Positions 45,072-55,115 of a stretch of DNA of 64,000 nucleotides are shown piece by piece; the stretch's first letter is position 1; each line of letters begins with the position of its first letter. The stretch lies in contig NZ_QXQT01000002.1 of the NCBI RefSeq assembly GCF_003660395.1, positions 62,001 through 126,000 of the forward strand, read 5' to 3'. The DNA is from Helicobacter vulpis. GTDB lineage: Bacteria > Campylobacterota > Campylobacteria > Campylobacterales > Helicobacteraceae. The notes under the pieces were generated by a model, which ran no database searches, was not told the origin of the DNA, and worked only from the letters and a program-made list of their open reading frames with translations. The position numbers and the translations under genes are program-made.

Positions 45072-47593
45072 TTGCTCAAACTCATTTGGTTGATCTTGCT
45101 GCTAGAGGAGAGCACCGCATCATAATTGTTGCGCAACTGAGAGAACTTATTGTAAGTCTCTGCGATGTCTGTACCCACGGTGTCGCCCCGAATGGCTTGT
45201 ACTTGGGATTTGAGTACTTCATTGCGTCTTAACATATGTGCAAAACTGCGCCCATGCGCTCCATTAGCTGCGATCACCTTTTCAATGTGATCGCTCAAGT
45301 GATCCACCAATGCAATATTGTTTTGAATCCCCAAGTTGCGCATCTGTTCGCTGTAATTATCCTGTAGCGCATCGGGGCGATAAATCCCCCTGCGCACCGA
45401 GTCGATCACCCCGTCTAATTGTTTGAAAAAATTGATATGGGGCTGATCGATGGTGAGGGCGTTGTTGGCGTTCAAGCGGATGGAGGGCGCGTCTTTTTTC
45501 AAGACATCGGGCGAGAAATCATCAGAGTGGCTATCAAAAAACATGAACTGCATGGGGGTTTTGGAGTGGATTTTATCATGGATGACCACCTGTCCATTTT
45601 CATTTAAATTGACATCTACGCGCGTATCTGCTTGCTGGAGCAAGGCTAAAAACGCCTCTTTGCTCTCCTGGGAGGGCACATGCGCTTGGGCGCGCTCATA
45701 AACCTTGGTGTCTTGATTGCTGTAATTCATCGCTAAGGCGATCGCGTCCATTAACTGGCGATAGGTAACCTCATTGGGCTTGGTGAGAGCAGGGGGGTTT
45801 TGGTTACGGTTATACAAGGGGATTTGATAGGGCGCGCCCCCTCCTTTATGGGGCAACTCTAAGAACGCCCCTTGATCCTGCAAGGACAAGCGCGCTTGCA
45901 CCGGTACGCCATTGTGATCGCGTAATTTGAACACATAACTCTGCGCGCCAATTTGAGAACCCATCACCTCAGCAAGCTTAGTCGCCCCTGTAGCATAGTC
46001 CATGCTCTTGGGCACGACTTGAGAAACATTGCCCACAAGACGCGCGCCGGTGTGGGTGAAATAGGTTTTTTGATACTCACTGGCGTAATCTGTGGGCAGG
46101 GCTTTGACCTCTTGCCCCTTAGCATCTAGGGTTCTCAAGCTCAAGCTCAAGCCATGAGGTCCATCAAAAGGGGGTGTTTTACTGTCGTGAGCGGTGTTTT
46201 TGACATTGTGATCGATGAGGCGCAATCTCCCATCTTCAGAAATCTCCACATCTAAATCCCCTTGAAAATGTTCTTTGATGGCGTTCATCACATCTTGCAA
46301 GGTGGAGTCCACGCTTAAGACAAGGGGTTCTAGGGGTGTGGTGTTGAGAGTGCCATCTTGATGATTGGGGCGCGTACCGCTAATCTCTAAAGAGACAGCC
46401 TTGGGACCTAAGATCGCGCTAAGTTTGGTGTTTCTATTAGCCGGGGTGTTGTCTTGAGTGATGAACGCGCTAGAGAGATCCACAATGCGGTGATCGTAGG
46501 GGTTGTTGACTCCATGCAAGACAGAAAGCCCGCGATCGGTTAAAAAGGGGCTTTTGACATAGCTAGTGATGCGCGCATCACTAGCGCGGAGTTGGTTAAG
46601 ATTGTCTACATCTTTGTCGCTAGAGACCATGTGAAAATCAATGGTAGCGTTACCGGTGGTGAGGTCTTTAATCTCAATCTCTCCCCATGCGTTCAAGCTC
46701 ACCTCCACCACTTTATTGCTAGAGGTGTTGCCATAGGCACGCCCGATCTGTTCTAGCAAATCGGCAATGGTGGCCGCGTCCTCTTTTTTCGTGTAAGCTT
46801 TATCTAGGGCGAATTTGGCTTTAAAGGCGTTGCCATCAGGGCGCACCCCCTGCAAATAGAAATACTCCTTGGGATCGTTGCTAGGGTCGTCATCCGTATC
46901 GCCGATGAGATCGCGCAAGGTGTCGTTGGATTGTACAAAAACTTCTTGAGGTTCTGCGGTTTTGTTCAGCGCGTCCATGATGTCTGGGTGTAACTTGCTT
47001 TGGTTGAGCATGCGGATATTGGTGGTGATGCGTTTTTGTTTGTCCAAATCCTTGCCCAAGAACAAATTATGCCCCGTGATATTGTAGGGCACAAGATTGT
47101 TCGCGCTCACTAACGCGTTGAGGTCTTCATTATTGCCATAGTAATTGCCCGCGCTATCAAAGGGTCTACGATCGACCTTGCTCCCCCCAAAGAGGTATTC
47201 TCCTCCAATAGAAGTGTTTGCCACGTTGATCATATGGGCTTTGAGTTTTTCTAAATCTAGGGCGATGGCTTGTCTAGAAGTGGTGGAGTGCACATCGCTA
47301 GCCGCTTGAATCAATTTGGTTTTAAATTGCTCCATGGTGGTGGAGAGCTCGCTTAACGCCTTATCGGTGTTAAGAGTGGCTGTGTGGGCGCTGTTGGCAA
47401 CATCAATGCCTTGATCAAGGGTGTTTTCTTCAAAGCCGTATTTGAGATTTTGGTTATTGACATTGCTGTCCTGATAGCCATGCTGAATCTTCAAACCCGA
47501 AGCGATCTTGGTATTAGCGGTGTTGAGCTTGTTTTGTAAAGTATTTTGGTAATAATTCATCTGGTTATAGCGACCGCTATCACTGATACGCAT
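45062..47593 (-). CDS. flgL: Flagellar hook-associated protein 3 (FlgL)
   Basis: The 843-residue protein joins hook and filament. The N-terminus RISDSGRYNQMNYYQNTLQNK and the helical C-terminus (NYDAVLSSSSKINQMSLSNYL, cut here to its sense) are flagellin-like, with a large central insert; the unusual size matches H. pylori FlgL (HP0295). It is convergent with the LTA-synthase-like gene, overlapping by 10 bp, and divergent from rplU. No clear sigma-54 or sigma-28 promoter was identified by eye. Confidence 0.92.
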   Translation of the reverse strand: MRISDSGRYNQMNYYQNTLQNKLNTANTKIASGLKIQHGYQDSNVNNQNLKYGFEENTLDQGIDVANSAHTATLNTDKALSELSTTMEQFKTKLIQAASDVHSTTSRQAIALDLEKLKAHMINVANTSIGGEYLFGGSKVDRRPFDSAGNYYGNNEDLNALVSANNLVPYNITGHNLFLGKDLDKQKRITTNIRMLNQSKLHPDIMDALNKTAEPQEVFVQSNDTLRDLIGDTDDDPSNDPKEYFYLQGVRPDGNAFKAKFALDKAYTKKEDAATIADLLEQIGRAYGNTSSNKVVEVSLNAWGEIEIKDLTTGNATIDFHMVSSDKDVDNLNQLRASDARITSYVKSPFLTDRGLSVLHGVNNPYDHRIVDLSSAFITQDNTPANRNTKLSAILGPKAVSLEISGTRPNHQDGTLNTTPLEPLVLSVDSTLQDVMNAIKEHFQGDLDVEISEDGRLRLIDHNVKNTAHDSKTPPFDGPHGLSLSLRTLDAKGQEVKALPTDYASEYQKTYFTHTGARLVGNVSQVVPKSMDYATGATKLAEVMGSQIGAQSYVFKLRDHNGVPVQARLSLQDQGAFLELPHKGGGAPYQIPLYNRNQNPPALTKPNEVTYRQLMDAIALAMNYSNQDTKVYERAQAHVPSQESKEAFLALLQQADTRVDVNLNENGQVVIHDKIHSKTPMQFMFFDSHSDDFSPDVLKKDAPSIRLNANNALTIDQPHINFFKQLDGVIDSVRRGIYRPDALQDNYSEQMRNLGIQNNIALVDHLSDHIEKVIAANGAHGRSFAHMLRRNEVLKSQVQAIRGDTVGTDIAETYNKFSQLRNNYDAVLSSSSKINQMSLSNYL

Positions 47594-47711
47594 AGGATTC
47601 CCCTTACATGTAAACTTTTGTAATCATGCAAGATGTATACCATGTTGCGCAGTCTCATCTTTAAGCTTTTATGTGTTAGAGTAAGGTCTAATTTTTTCTC
47701 AGGATTTTAGT

Positions 47712-48023
47712 ATGTACGCAGTGTTCAAAAATGGGGGTAAGCAATACAAGGTGCAAGAGGGCGATGTGATCTTGCTGGATAAAATGGGTTTAGAATCCAA
47801 AGCGCACGTGGAGCTAGAGATGGTCTTAGCGGTGATCAAAGAGGGCACGCCTGTGTATGGAACGCCTTTTGTGCAGGGGGCCAAGATTGAGGCGGAAGTC
47901 ATCAACGAAGGGCGGGGTAAGAAGGTGGTGATCTTTAAAAAACGCCGCCGTAAAGACAGTAAAACTAAAAGAGGTTTTAGGCGCGACTTTACCCGTGTCA
48001 AAATTTCTAAAATTGTCGCATAA
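47712..48023 (+). CDS. rplU: Ribosomal protein L21
   Basis: The 103-residue protein binds 23S rRNA in the large subunit. [18 protein letters not shown] and [19 protein letters not shown] are diagnostic. An extended -10 element (TG-T-TAGAGT, 47674-47682) lies 29 bp upstream and TCAGGA precedes the ATG. rpmA follows after 9 bp. Confidence 0.97.
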   Translation: MYAVFKNGGKQYKVQEGDVILLDKMGLESKAHVELEMVLAVIKEGTPVYGTPFVQGAKIEAEVINEGRGKKVVIFKKRRRKDSKTKRGFRRDFTRVKISKIVA

Positions 48024-48032
48024 GGAGTAGAA

Positions 48033-48296
48033 ATGGCACACAAGAAAGGTCAGGGGAGTACCCAGAATAATCGCGATTCGGCCGGGAGGCGTTTAGGGGT
48101 TAAAAAATTCGGCTCGGAGTTCGTGCGTGCGGGCAATATTATCGTGCGCCAAAGGGGCACTAAGGTGCACCCGGGCAAGAATGTAGGCATGGGCAAGGAT
48201 CACACTCTATTTGCTTTGATAGACGGGTTTGTGTGCTTTAGTTACAAAGACAAACACCGCAAGAAAGTGAGTGTCCTAGAAACACAAAAAACGTAG
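48033..48296 (+). CDS. rpmA: Ribosomal protein L27
   Basis: The 87-residue protein has the N-terminus [20 protein letters not shown] that reaches toward the peptidyl-transferase centre. It follows rplU in the universal order, with AAGGAG before the ATG. The N-terminus lacks the cleavable extension found in Firmicutes. dppA starts 30 bp downstream with a very purine-rich leader. Confidence 0.97.
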   Translation: MAHKKGQGSTQNNRDSAGRRLGVKKFGSEFVRAGNIIVRQRGTKVHPGKNVGMGKDHTLFALIDGFVCFSYKDKHRKKVSVLETQKT

Positions 48297-48326
48297 ATCA
48301 TTAAAAGGAGGGGAGGAGGAGTTGCG

Positions 48327-49907
48327 ATGAAAAAATGGTTGGTCGGCTTTTTGGGGTTTTGTTTGTTGTGGGGGGTTTTGGGCGCGCAGGGTAAGCCCGG
48401 GGGGACCTTGATTTATGCGCGGGGTGCGGATGGCTCGAGCATGGATCCAGCCTTGGTAACTGATGGGGAAAGCTATGTTGCCACTAGCAATATTTACGAA
48501 ACCTTGGTGCGCTTTAAATATGGAACCACAGAGATCGAGCCGGGTTTAGCTAGCAGTTGGGAGATTTCTCAAGATGGCTTGAGTTACACTTTCCATCTGC
48601 GTAAGGGGGTTTATTTCCACACCACTAAGTATTGGACTAAAAAGGTAGAGTTTACATCTAAGGATGTGCTCTTTTCTTTCAAACGCCAGATGGCCGGGGG
48701 TGATCCCTATTACAAAGGGCGTAGTTACATCTACTGGGAAAGCATGGCGATGTCCCACATTATCAAAAGCATAGAGGCACCGGACAAATACACAATCAAA
48801 ATCACGCTTAAAAAGCCAGAAGCTCCTTTTTTGGCAGATTTGGGCATGGATTTTCTCTCAATTTTGAGTCAGGATTATGCGCAGTATTTGGCCAGTCAGG
48901 GCAAACAAGATGAACTTTCTAGGAAGCCTATTGGCACGGGACCTTTTAAGTTTTTACTGTGGCTTAAGGACGATAAAATCCGCCTGGTTAGAAACCCCAA
49001 CTACTGGGGGCATAAAGCCTTCTTGGATCAGGTGGTGATTCGCGTGATTCCCAACCCCTCTTCTCGGGCTCTAGCCCTAGAAAAGGGCGAGGTTTCTTTG
49101 ATCAGTGCGCCTAACCGCAATGAGATTCCCCATCTGGAGGGTTTGCCCGGAATTGTGGTAGACAAAGCTCCCTCTTTGAGTACGGCGTGGGTTAGCCTCA
49201 ACACCCAAAAGAAGCCCTTTGACAACCGTCTCGTGCGTTTGGCTCTCAATTATGCCATCAACGTAGACGACTATATCAAGGTGGTTTATGAAGGTTATGC
49301 CCAAAGGGCGATCAACCCCATACCTCCGGGCATGTGGGGGTATAACACCAAGATTAAACCCTATCCTTATGACCCGGCTAAAGCCAAACAACTCTTAAAG
49401 CAAGCCGGTTACCCAGATGGGTTTGAAACCACACTTTTTACCGCTGCTAGACACAATAAAAAAGGTGCGGAGTTCATCCAAGCCCAGTTGGCTAAGATAG
49501 GCGTAAAGGTCAAGATCGAGTTCTTTGAGTGGGGGGCTTATTTGAAAAAGACGGGCATGGGTGAGCATGAGATGGCGTTTAGTGGTTGGTTGGCGGACAC
49601 GGGCGACCCGGACAATTTCCTTTACATCTTGTGGAGTAAACATGCTGCCTTGCAAATACCTACACAGAATCATTCGTTCTACAAAAGCGATGCTTATTCT
49701 GATTTGGTAACCCGCGCTAAGGAAATTACAGATGAAAAAGAGCGTACCAAGCTCTACGAGAAAGCCCAGGTCATCTTCCACGATGATGCGCCCTGTGTTC
49801 TCTTGGCCTATCCCGATGAAGTAGCGCCCCATTTAGCAAGTTTAAAGGGTTATAAAGTAACGGGAGTGCAACGCAATCGTTTTGCCTCTGTGTATTTCGA
49901 GCGATGA
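48327..49907 (+). CDS. dppA: Dipeptide ABC transporter, periplasmic binding protein
   Basis: The 526-residue family-5 solute-binding protein has a signal peptide (to about GVLGAQG, residue 23) and typical segments GGTLIYARGADGSSMDPALV and RKPIGTGPFKFLLW. It captures dipeptides and related solutes for the DppBCDF importer that follows. The order rpmA-dppA-dppB-dppC-dppD-dppF-obgE equals H. pylori HP0297-HP0303. A strong AGGAGGGGAGGAGGAG region precedes the ATG. Confidence 0.93.
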   Translation: MKKWLVGFLGFCLLWGVLGAQGKPGGTLIYARGADGSSMDPALVTDGESYVATSNIYETLVRFKYGTTEIEPGLASSWEISQDGLSYTFHLRKGVYFHTTKYWTKKVEFTSKDVLFSFKRQMAGGDPYYKGRSYIYWESMAMSHIIKSIEAPDKYTIKITLKKPEAPFLADLGMDFLSILSQDYAQYLASQGKQDELSRKPIGTGPFKFLLWLKDDKIRLVRNPNYWGHKAFLDQVVIRVIPNPSSRALALEKGEVSLISAPNRNEIPHLEGLPGIVVDKAPSLSTAWVSLNTQKKPFDNRLVRLALNYAINVDDYIKVVYEGYAQRAINPIPPGMWGYNTKIKPYPYDPAKAKQLLKQAGYPDGFETTLFTAARHNKKGAEFIQAQLAKIGVKVKIEFFEWGAYLKKTGMGEHEMAFSGWLADTGDPDNFLYILWSKHAALQIPTQNHSFYKSDAYSDLVTRAKEITDEKERTKLYEKAQVIFHDDAPCVLLAYPDEVAPHLASLKGYKVTGVQRNRFASVYFER

Positions 49908-49919
49908 TTCCAGCGCGCT

Positions 49920-50924
49920 ATGTTTAGCTTTATCCTCAAGCGAGTCTTATGGACTATCCCCACTCTCTTTGGGGTAACAGTCATCGTCTTTGCCATGGTG
50001 CACTTGGTACCGGGCGATCCGGCTTTAGTGATTTTAGGCGAACATGCGAGCAAAGAATCTGTAGAAGCCTTGCGCGAGCAAATGGGTTTAAACAAGCCCT
50101 TGCTAGAACAATATTTTTTATATATCAACCACATTTTTCATGGGGATTTTGGTAAGTCTTTGATGTCGGGCGAGCCGGTGATCAGCGAGTTTTTACAACG
50201 CTTTCCGGCCACGATTGAGCTCTCTTTAAGCGCGCTTGTCATTTCCATTGTACTGGGGTTGTTTGCAGGCATATTAGCCGCCATCAAGCGTTATAGTTTC
50301 TTTGACTACACGAGCATGAGCGTGGCTTTAGCTGGGGTCTCCATGCCCGTTTTTTGGTTGGGTTTAATGCTTGTCTATGTCTTTAGCGTCAAGCTAGGGT
50401 GGTTTCCCTCCTATGGGCGTTTGAGCGATGACTTTTATTTAGACGGACCTACCGGGTTTTACCTCATTGATAGCTTACTAGCCCACGATTATGGTGCCTT
50501 TATCGATGCGCTCAAACATCTGGTGTTGCCCAGTATCGCGCTAGCGACCATCCCTACAGCCATCATCGCGCGCATGACTAGAGCTAGCATGCTAGAGGTA
50601 GCCAAAGAGGACTATGTACGCACCGCTAAGGCGAAGGGCTGTTCGCCCTTTAGGGTGGTGGTGATTCACACTTTGCGCAACGCACTCATTCCCGTTACCA
50701 CCCTTGTGGGCTTAATGCTGGCCGGCTTACTAGGAGGGAGCATTCTCACTGAGACTACTTTTGCATGGCCGGGGGTAGGCAAGTGGATGGTCAACGCCCT
50801 TAACCAGCGCGATTTTCCCATTATTCAAACTTCTAGTCTGATTGTAGCGGTGATCTTCATTGGGGCAAATTTGGTAGTAGATATTCTATACGCCTTTATC
50901 AACCCTAGAATAAGGCTCTCATGA
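49920..50924 (+). CDS. dppB: Dipeptide ABC transporter permease DppB
   Basis: The 334-residue inner-membrane permease has an N-terminal helix, the conserved ALVILGEHASKESVEALREQ periplasmic segment and the EAA loop around YVRTAKAKGCSPFRVVVIHTL. It starts 12 bp after dppA and its stop overlaps dppC as ATGA. It pairs with DppC to form the channel. Confidence 0.93.
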   Translation: MFSFILKRVLWTIPTLFGVTVIVFAMVHLVPGDPALVILGEHASKESVEALREQMGLNKPLLEQYFLYINHIFHGDFGKSLMSGEPVISEFLQRFPATIELSLSALVISIVLGLFAGILAAIKRYSFFDYTSMSVALAGVSMPVFWLGLMLVYVFSVKLGWFPSYGRLSDDFYLDGPTGFYLIDSLLAHDYGAFIDALKHLVLPSIALATIPTAIIARMTRASMLEVAKEDYVRTAKAKGCSPFRVVVIHTLRNALIPVTTLVGLMLAGLLGGSILTETTFAWPGVGKWMVNALNQRDFPIIQTSSLIVAVIFIGANLVVDILYAFINPRIRLS

Positions 50925-51781
50925 TGGAACGCTTCAAGGAATTTTGGGGGCAGTTTAAAAAGAATAAGGCGGCGGTGGTGGGGGCATGGATTGTACTTTT
51001 TTTGATCTTGTGCGCCTTGCTAGCCCCTGTGATCAGCCATCATGACCCCTATGTCCAAAACACCCAAGAGAGATTAGCCTTGCCCGCTTGGGAACATGGA
51101 GGGAGCAGCAAACACCTCTTAGGTACAGATGATTTGGGGCGCGATACTTTCACGCGCTTGCTCTATGGCGCGCGCATTTCTTTAACCATTGGCATTATCT
51201 CCATTGGGATCGCCGTGTCTTTTGGGATTGTCTTTGGACTCTTGGCGGGCTATTTTGGGCGTAAAACGGACATGATTGTCATGCGCGTGATGGATTTAAT
51301 GCTCTCCTTACCCTCGATCTTGCTCATTATCATCGTGGTGGCGGTCTTGGGCCCCTCTCTCTTTAATGCCATGCTGGCTATTGGGATTGTTGGTATTCCC
51401 GGGTTTGCGCGCATTGTGCGCGCTTCCGTATTAGCTGAAAAAGAAAAAGAATATGTCATTGCCTCTAAAGTCAATGGCTCGGGACATTTGCGCTTGATGT
51501 TTAAGGTCATCTTCCCTAATTGCGCTGTGCCCATTATCGTGCAAGCCACAATGGGCTTTGCTTCTGCCGTGCTAGAGGCAGCCGGTTTAAGCTTTTTGGG
51601 GCTGGGCGCACAACCCCCCACGCCCGAATGGGGCGCAATGCTCATGGATGCCATGCAACACATCACCACCGCCCCCTGGCTCATCATTTTCCCCGGGGGC
51701 ATGATCTTCTTGACCGTGATGGGCTTTAACTTGCTGGGCGATGGGATCATGGACGCGCTCGATCCCAAACACACGCGTTAG
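50921..51781 (+). CDS. dppC: Dipeptide ABC transporter permease DppC
   Basis: The 286-residue permease partner of DppB has an N-terminal helix, then HLLGTDDLGRDTFTRLLYGA, further helices and the EAA loop YVIASKVNGSGHLRLMF. It begins in an ATGA overlap with dppB. The next gene starts 9 bp downstream. Confidence 0.93.
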   Translation: MMERFKEFWGQFKKNKAAVVGAWIVLFLILCALLAPVISHHDPYVQNTQERLALPAWEHGGSSKHLLGTDDLGRDTFTRLLYGARISLTIGIISIGIAVSFGIVFGLLAGYFGRKTDMIVMRVMDLMLSLPSILLIIIVVAVLGPSLFNAMLAIGIVGIPGFARIVRASVLAEKEKEYVIASKVNGSGHLRLMFKVIFPNCAVPIIVQATMGFASAVLEAAGLSFLGLGAQPPTPEWGAMLMDAMQHITTAPWLIIFPGGMIFLTVMGFNLLGDGIMDALDPKHTR

Positions 51782-51790
51782 GGGGTTGGT

Positions 51791-52663
51791 ATGGATGAAA
51801 CTCTGCTCAAGGTGGATAATCTTAAAACTTACTTTTTTACCGATAAAGGTGTGAATAAAGCCGTAGACGGGGTGAGTTTTGAGCTCAAAAAATCCCAAAC
51901 CCTGTGCATTGTGGGGGAGAGTGGGAGTGGGAAAAGCATCACTTCCCTCTCTATTTTAGGGCTCATTGACAAACCGGGTAAAATCGTGGATGGGAGGATT
52001 GCGTTCAAACAGCAGGATTTGCTGAAATTGTCTCAAAAGCAAATGCAAAAGGATATTCGGGGCAAGAAAATTAGCATGATTTTTCAAGAACCCATGACCA
52101 GCTTAAACCCCTCTTACACCGTTGGGTTTCAAATCAGCGAAGCGCTCAAAATCCACCACCCCCATTTGAGCCGTAAAGAACGCTTTGAGCGCGCCCTAGC
52201 TGAATTAGAACGCGTGGGCATCCCCCATGCCAAAGAGCGTTACCACGATTACCCTTTTAAATTGAGTGGGGGGCAACGCCAAAGGGTGATGATTGCCATG
52301 GCCATGGTGTGTGCCCCAGAGCTCTTGATCGCCGATGAGCCCACCACCGCCTTAGATGTGACTATTCAAGCCCAAATTTTAGAGCTCATGCAAGAATTGC
52401 AAGCCAGCAAGGGGACTTCTATTTTATTTATCACGCATGATTTAGGCGTGGTGGCGCAATTAGCCGATGCGGTGGTGGTGATGTATAAGGGGCATGTGGT
52501 GGAGAAGGCTAGTGCTAAAGAGCTTTTCAACAACCCGCGCCACCCCTACACCCAAGCCCTCTTAAACGCCATTCCCAAACCGGGCAAGCAACACCGCAAA
52601 AAACGCCTTCAAACCGTGGATGAGAATGTCAACTATTTAGAGTTTCCTAGGGAGATTCGATGA
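51791..52663 (+). CDS. dppD: Dipeptide ABC transporter ATPase DppD
   Basis: The 290-residue ATPase has Walker A GESGSGKS, signature [15 protein letters not shown] and Walker [13 protein letters not shown], plus the C-terminal oligopeptide-transporter extension ([12 protein letters not shown]). It energises DppBC with DppF. The end overlaps dppF as ATGA. Confidence 0.94.
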   Translation: MDETLLKVDNLKTYFFTDKGVNKAVDGVSFELKKSQTLCIVGESGSGKSITSLSILGLIDKPGKIVDGRIAFKQQDLLKLSQKQMQKDIRGKKISMIFQEPMTSLNPSYTVGFQISEALKIHHPHLSRKERFERALAELERVGIPHAKERYHDYPFKLSGGQRQRVMIAMAMVCAPELLIADEPTTALDVTIQAQILELMQELQASKGTSILFITHDLGVVAQLADAVVVMYKGHVVEKASAKELFNNPRHPYTQALLNAIPKPGKQHRKKRLQTVDENVNYLEFPREIR

Positions 52664-53460
52664 TTTTAAGAGTCAATGATCTACACAAGACCTATCGCAT
52701 TTCTCAAGGGCTTTTCAAACCTCCCAAACTCATCCACGCGGTGAAAAATATCACCTTCAAGGTGCACCCCGGGGAGATTTTAAGCGTGGTGGGGGAGAGC
52801 GGGTGTGGGAAGAGCACCACCGCCAAATTATTAATGGGGATTGAGAGTCCCAGCGGAGGGGAGATTTTATTCAATGAAAAAAGCCTAGCCCAGTTTAGCA
52901 AAGCCGATTGGCAGGAATACCGCAAACATGTACAAATGATTTTTCAAGACCCCTATTCTAGCCTCAATCCTAGATGGCAGGTGGGGGATATTATTGCTGA
53001 ACCTCTCTTGCTCAATAGCAATCTTTCCAGACAAGAACGCCGGGAAAAGGTCTTAGAGATGATGGATTTTGTGGGGTTAAAATCAGAGTGGATCAGCCGC
53101 TACCCCCACCAATTCTCCGGAGGGCAACGCCAGCGCATCGGCATCGCGCGCGCGCTCATTATCCGCCCTAAGGTGGTGATCTGCGATGAACCCGTTTCGG
53201 CTTTAGATGTCTCCATTCAAGCCCAAGTGCTTAACTTGCTCTTGGACTTGCAGCAAGAAATGGGCTTGACTTATATTTTTATCAGCCATGATTTGGGTGT
53301 GGTGGAGCACATCAGCGATCGTATTTTAGTGATGTATCAGGGCGAGATTGTGGAGCGCGGGGATGTGGATAGCGTACTGAGCGCCCCTAAAGACCCCTAC
53401 ACCAAAAAGCTTTTAGACGCTGTACCCCATTTAGAAAAATCCATGCGACGCTTTTCTTAG
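52660..53460 (+). CDS. dppF: Dipeptide ABC transporter ATPase DppF
   Basis: This is the second ATPase, 266 residues, with Walker A GESGCGKST, signature FSGGQRQRIGIARAL and Walker B VVICDEPVSALD, and the DPYTKKLLDAVPH C-terminal extension. It is shorter than many DppF proteins but all motifs are intact. obgE starts 3 bp after its stop. Confidence 0.94.
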   Translation: MILRVNDLHKTYRISQGLFKPPKLIHAVKNITFKVHPGEILSVVGESGCGKSTTAKLLMGIESPSGGEILFNEKSLAQFSKADWQEYRKHVQMIFQDPYSSLNPRWQVGDIIAEPLLLNSNLSRQERREKVLEMMDFVGLKSEWISRYPHQFSGGQRQRIGIARALIIRPKVVICDEPVSALDVSIQAQVLNLLLDLQQEMGLTYIFISHDLGVVEHISDRILVMYQGEIVERGDVDSVLSAPKDPYTKKLLDAVPHLEKSMRRFS

Positions 53461-53463
53461 CCC

Positions 53464-54462
53464 ATGTTTGTAGATAGTGTAGAAATTACCATCGCCTCAG
53501 GCAAGGGGGGAGCGGGGGCGGTGAGCTTTAGGCGCGAAAAATTTGTGATCAAGGGCGGACCGGATGGGGGCGATGGGGGCGATGGGGGCGATGTCTTTGT
53601 GCAGGTGAATGGCAATACCGACACTTTGGGGGCTTTTAGGGGTAAAAAGCATTACAAAGCCAAAAATGGCGCACCCGGGGGTCCTAAGCTGTGCAGTGGC
53701 AAAAAGGGGGAGAGTATCACCTTAATTGTGCCCCCGGGGACACAGATTTATGATCAGCAAAGCGGAGAGCTTTTAGGGGATTTTATAGAATGCACCACGC
53801 CTCTTAAAATTTTAGAGGGAGGTAAGGGAGGGATGGGCAATGCGCGCTTTAAAAATGCGGTGCAACAACGCCCCACCTATGCCCAAAAGGGGCTAGAGGG
53901 GGTAGAAAAATGCGTGCGCTTGGAGCTAAAGCTGATTGCCGATGTGAGCTTGGTGGGCTTGCCCAATGTGGGCAAATCTACCTTAATTAGTGTGGTGTCC
54001 AACGCGCGCCCCAAGATCGCTAATTATGCCTTTACGACCTTAGTGCCCAATCTGGGCGTGGTTTCTGTGGGGGATTTTAAAGAATTTGTGATCGCCGACA
54101 TCCCGGGGGTGATTGAAGGGGCTAGCCAGGGTAAGGGCTTAGGGCTGGCATTCTTAAAACACATTGAGCGCACGCGCCTTTTGCTCTTTGTGCTAGATGT
54201 AGGCTTGGATTTGCTCCAACAATACCAGCAGTTGCGCACTGAACTTATGGGTTTCTCGCAAGCCTTAAGCCAAAAGAAGTTTGCAATCGCGCTCAATAAA
54301 ATAGACACCCTAGAGACAGCGCAACTTGAATCGATCTTGCATGCCTTTGAAGCGAATTTGGGCGATCCCAAGCCTGTTTTTATTCTGCCCATTTCTGCCC
54401 ACACCACCACTAACACCGCCCAGCTGGTGCAATTACTAGTCCAAGCTTTGAATAAGGATTGA
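53464..54462 (+). CDS. obgE: Obg-family GTPase
   Basis: This essential GTPase is involved in 50S maturation and stress responses. The Gly-rich Obg fold occupies about residues 1-158 with [14 protein letters not shown], and the GTPase domain has G1 [10 protein letters not shown] and G3 DIPGV. At 332 residues it lacks the long C-terminal OCT extension of some homologues. Three perfect 9-bp GATGGGGGC units at 53569-53595 encode the GDGGDGGD loop and preserve the frame. It is the last gene of the dpp operon. Confidence 0.94.
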   Translation: MFVDSVEITIASGKGGAGAVSFRREKFVIKGGPDGGDGGDGGDVFVQVNGNTDTLGAFRGKKHYKAKNGAPGGPKLCSGKKGESITLIVPPGTQIYDQQSGELLGDFIECTTPLKILEGGKGGMGNARFKNAVQQRPTYAQKGLEGVEKCVRLELKLIADVSLVGLPNVGKSTLISVVSNARPKIANYAFTTLVPNLGVVSVGDFKEFVIADIPGVIEGASQGKGLGLAFLKHIERTRLLLFVLDVGLDLLQQYQQLRTELMGFSQALSQKKFAIALNKIDTLETAQLESILHAFEANLGDPKPVFILPISAHTTTNTAQLVQLLVQALNKD

Positions 54463-54477
54463 TCTAAAGGGGGTGGC

Positions 54478-54586
54478 ATGTCCAAGAGTCGCGTTTTAGT
54501 TTGATCGGGGCGTTGTTTTTGTTGGTGGGGCTTTGCCATGCAGGGAATAGCAAAGCACAAGAGCTTTTCAAGCAGGCACAAAGTAC
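54478..54586 (+). pseudogene. Remnant of a secreted small protein, possibly Sel1/Hcp-like
   Basis: ATG 54478 begins MSKSRVLV and meets TGA at once; one base shift yields SLIGALFLLVGLCHAGNSK, a credible signal peptide, then AQELFKQAQS before another stop. This looks like the start of a secreted helical-repeat protein (for example the Sel1-type Hcp proteins of Helicobacter) whose rest has been lost. It is too short for a firm family call. Confidence 0.35.
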
Positions 54587-54645
54587 ATGATCTAGAGGAT
54601 GATGTAGTAGCGGTAAAGCACCTTCGAATCATTCGGCACAAACAA

Positions 54646-55095
54646 CTACTTGAGATTAAGGTATTGTAAGTTGCTATTTAGTCGGCGGAGTTCTTGCATT
54701 TGTTCTTCATGCTGTCTTTGTTGTCGCATACTTTGCGTTTGTTGGTTTATGCTGTTGTGTATCCCATTGAGTTGTTGCATATGTCTATTTGTATTTAGTT
54801 GTAGCTGTTGGTTAGCATTATGCAACATTTGGTTAGTCTGATACAATGACTGTAAGAGAAGTTGCTGTTGCATATAGTGTTGTTGCATCTTATGCTGTCT
54901 GACTTGCAGAGCAAATTGCATATCCTTCTCCAACCCTTCTACATTATCCGGTCTCTTCTCTGTGAACATAACACCTCTTGGATATCGCTTGACAGCCTCG
55001 CTTAAATCAGTTGGGAAGCTAACCCTAGCACCACTGATCCAAATGGCCTCGCACGGCCAGGTCTTATAAGAGTCTTCTTCAGACTTACCTTCCAC
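54646..55095 (-). CDS. Gln-rich coiled-coil protein, unknown
   Basis: The 149-residue frame begins at GTG 55095 and stays open further upstream into the divergent BspA-like gene, so the true start is unsure and the 5' end may be truncated. Residues 1-55 look globular (YKTWPCEAIWISGARVSF, SEAVKRYPRGVMF), and residues 65-149 are a long Gln/Met/His-rich coiled coil with many QQ pairs. No signal peptide or membrane segment is visible. The composition differs strongly from its neighbours. I do not recognise a family and propose no function. Confidence 0.5.
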   Translation of the reverse strand: MEGKSEEDSYKTWPCEAIWISGARVSFPTDLSEAVKRYPRGVMFTEKRPDNVEGLEKDMQFALQVRQHKMQQHYMQQQLLLQSLYQTNQMLHNANQQLQLNTNRHMQQLNGIHNSINQQTQSMRQQRQHEEQMQELRRLNSNLQYLNLK

Positions 55096-55115
55096 TTTTT
55101 CATGTTTGTAACGAA

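Noticed and set aside
53569-53595. Three 9-bp GATGGGGGC units in obgE as a contingency repeat
   Set aside because: The unit is a multiple of 3 and encodes the conserved Gly/Asp-rich Obg loop, so it reflects protein composition.
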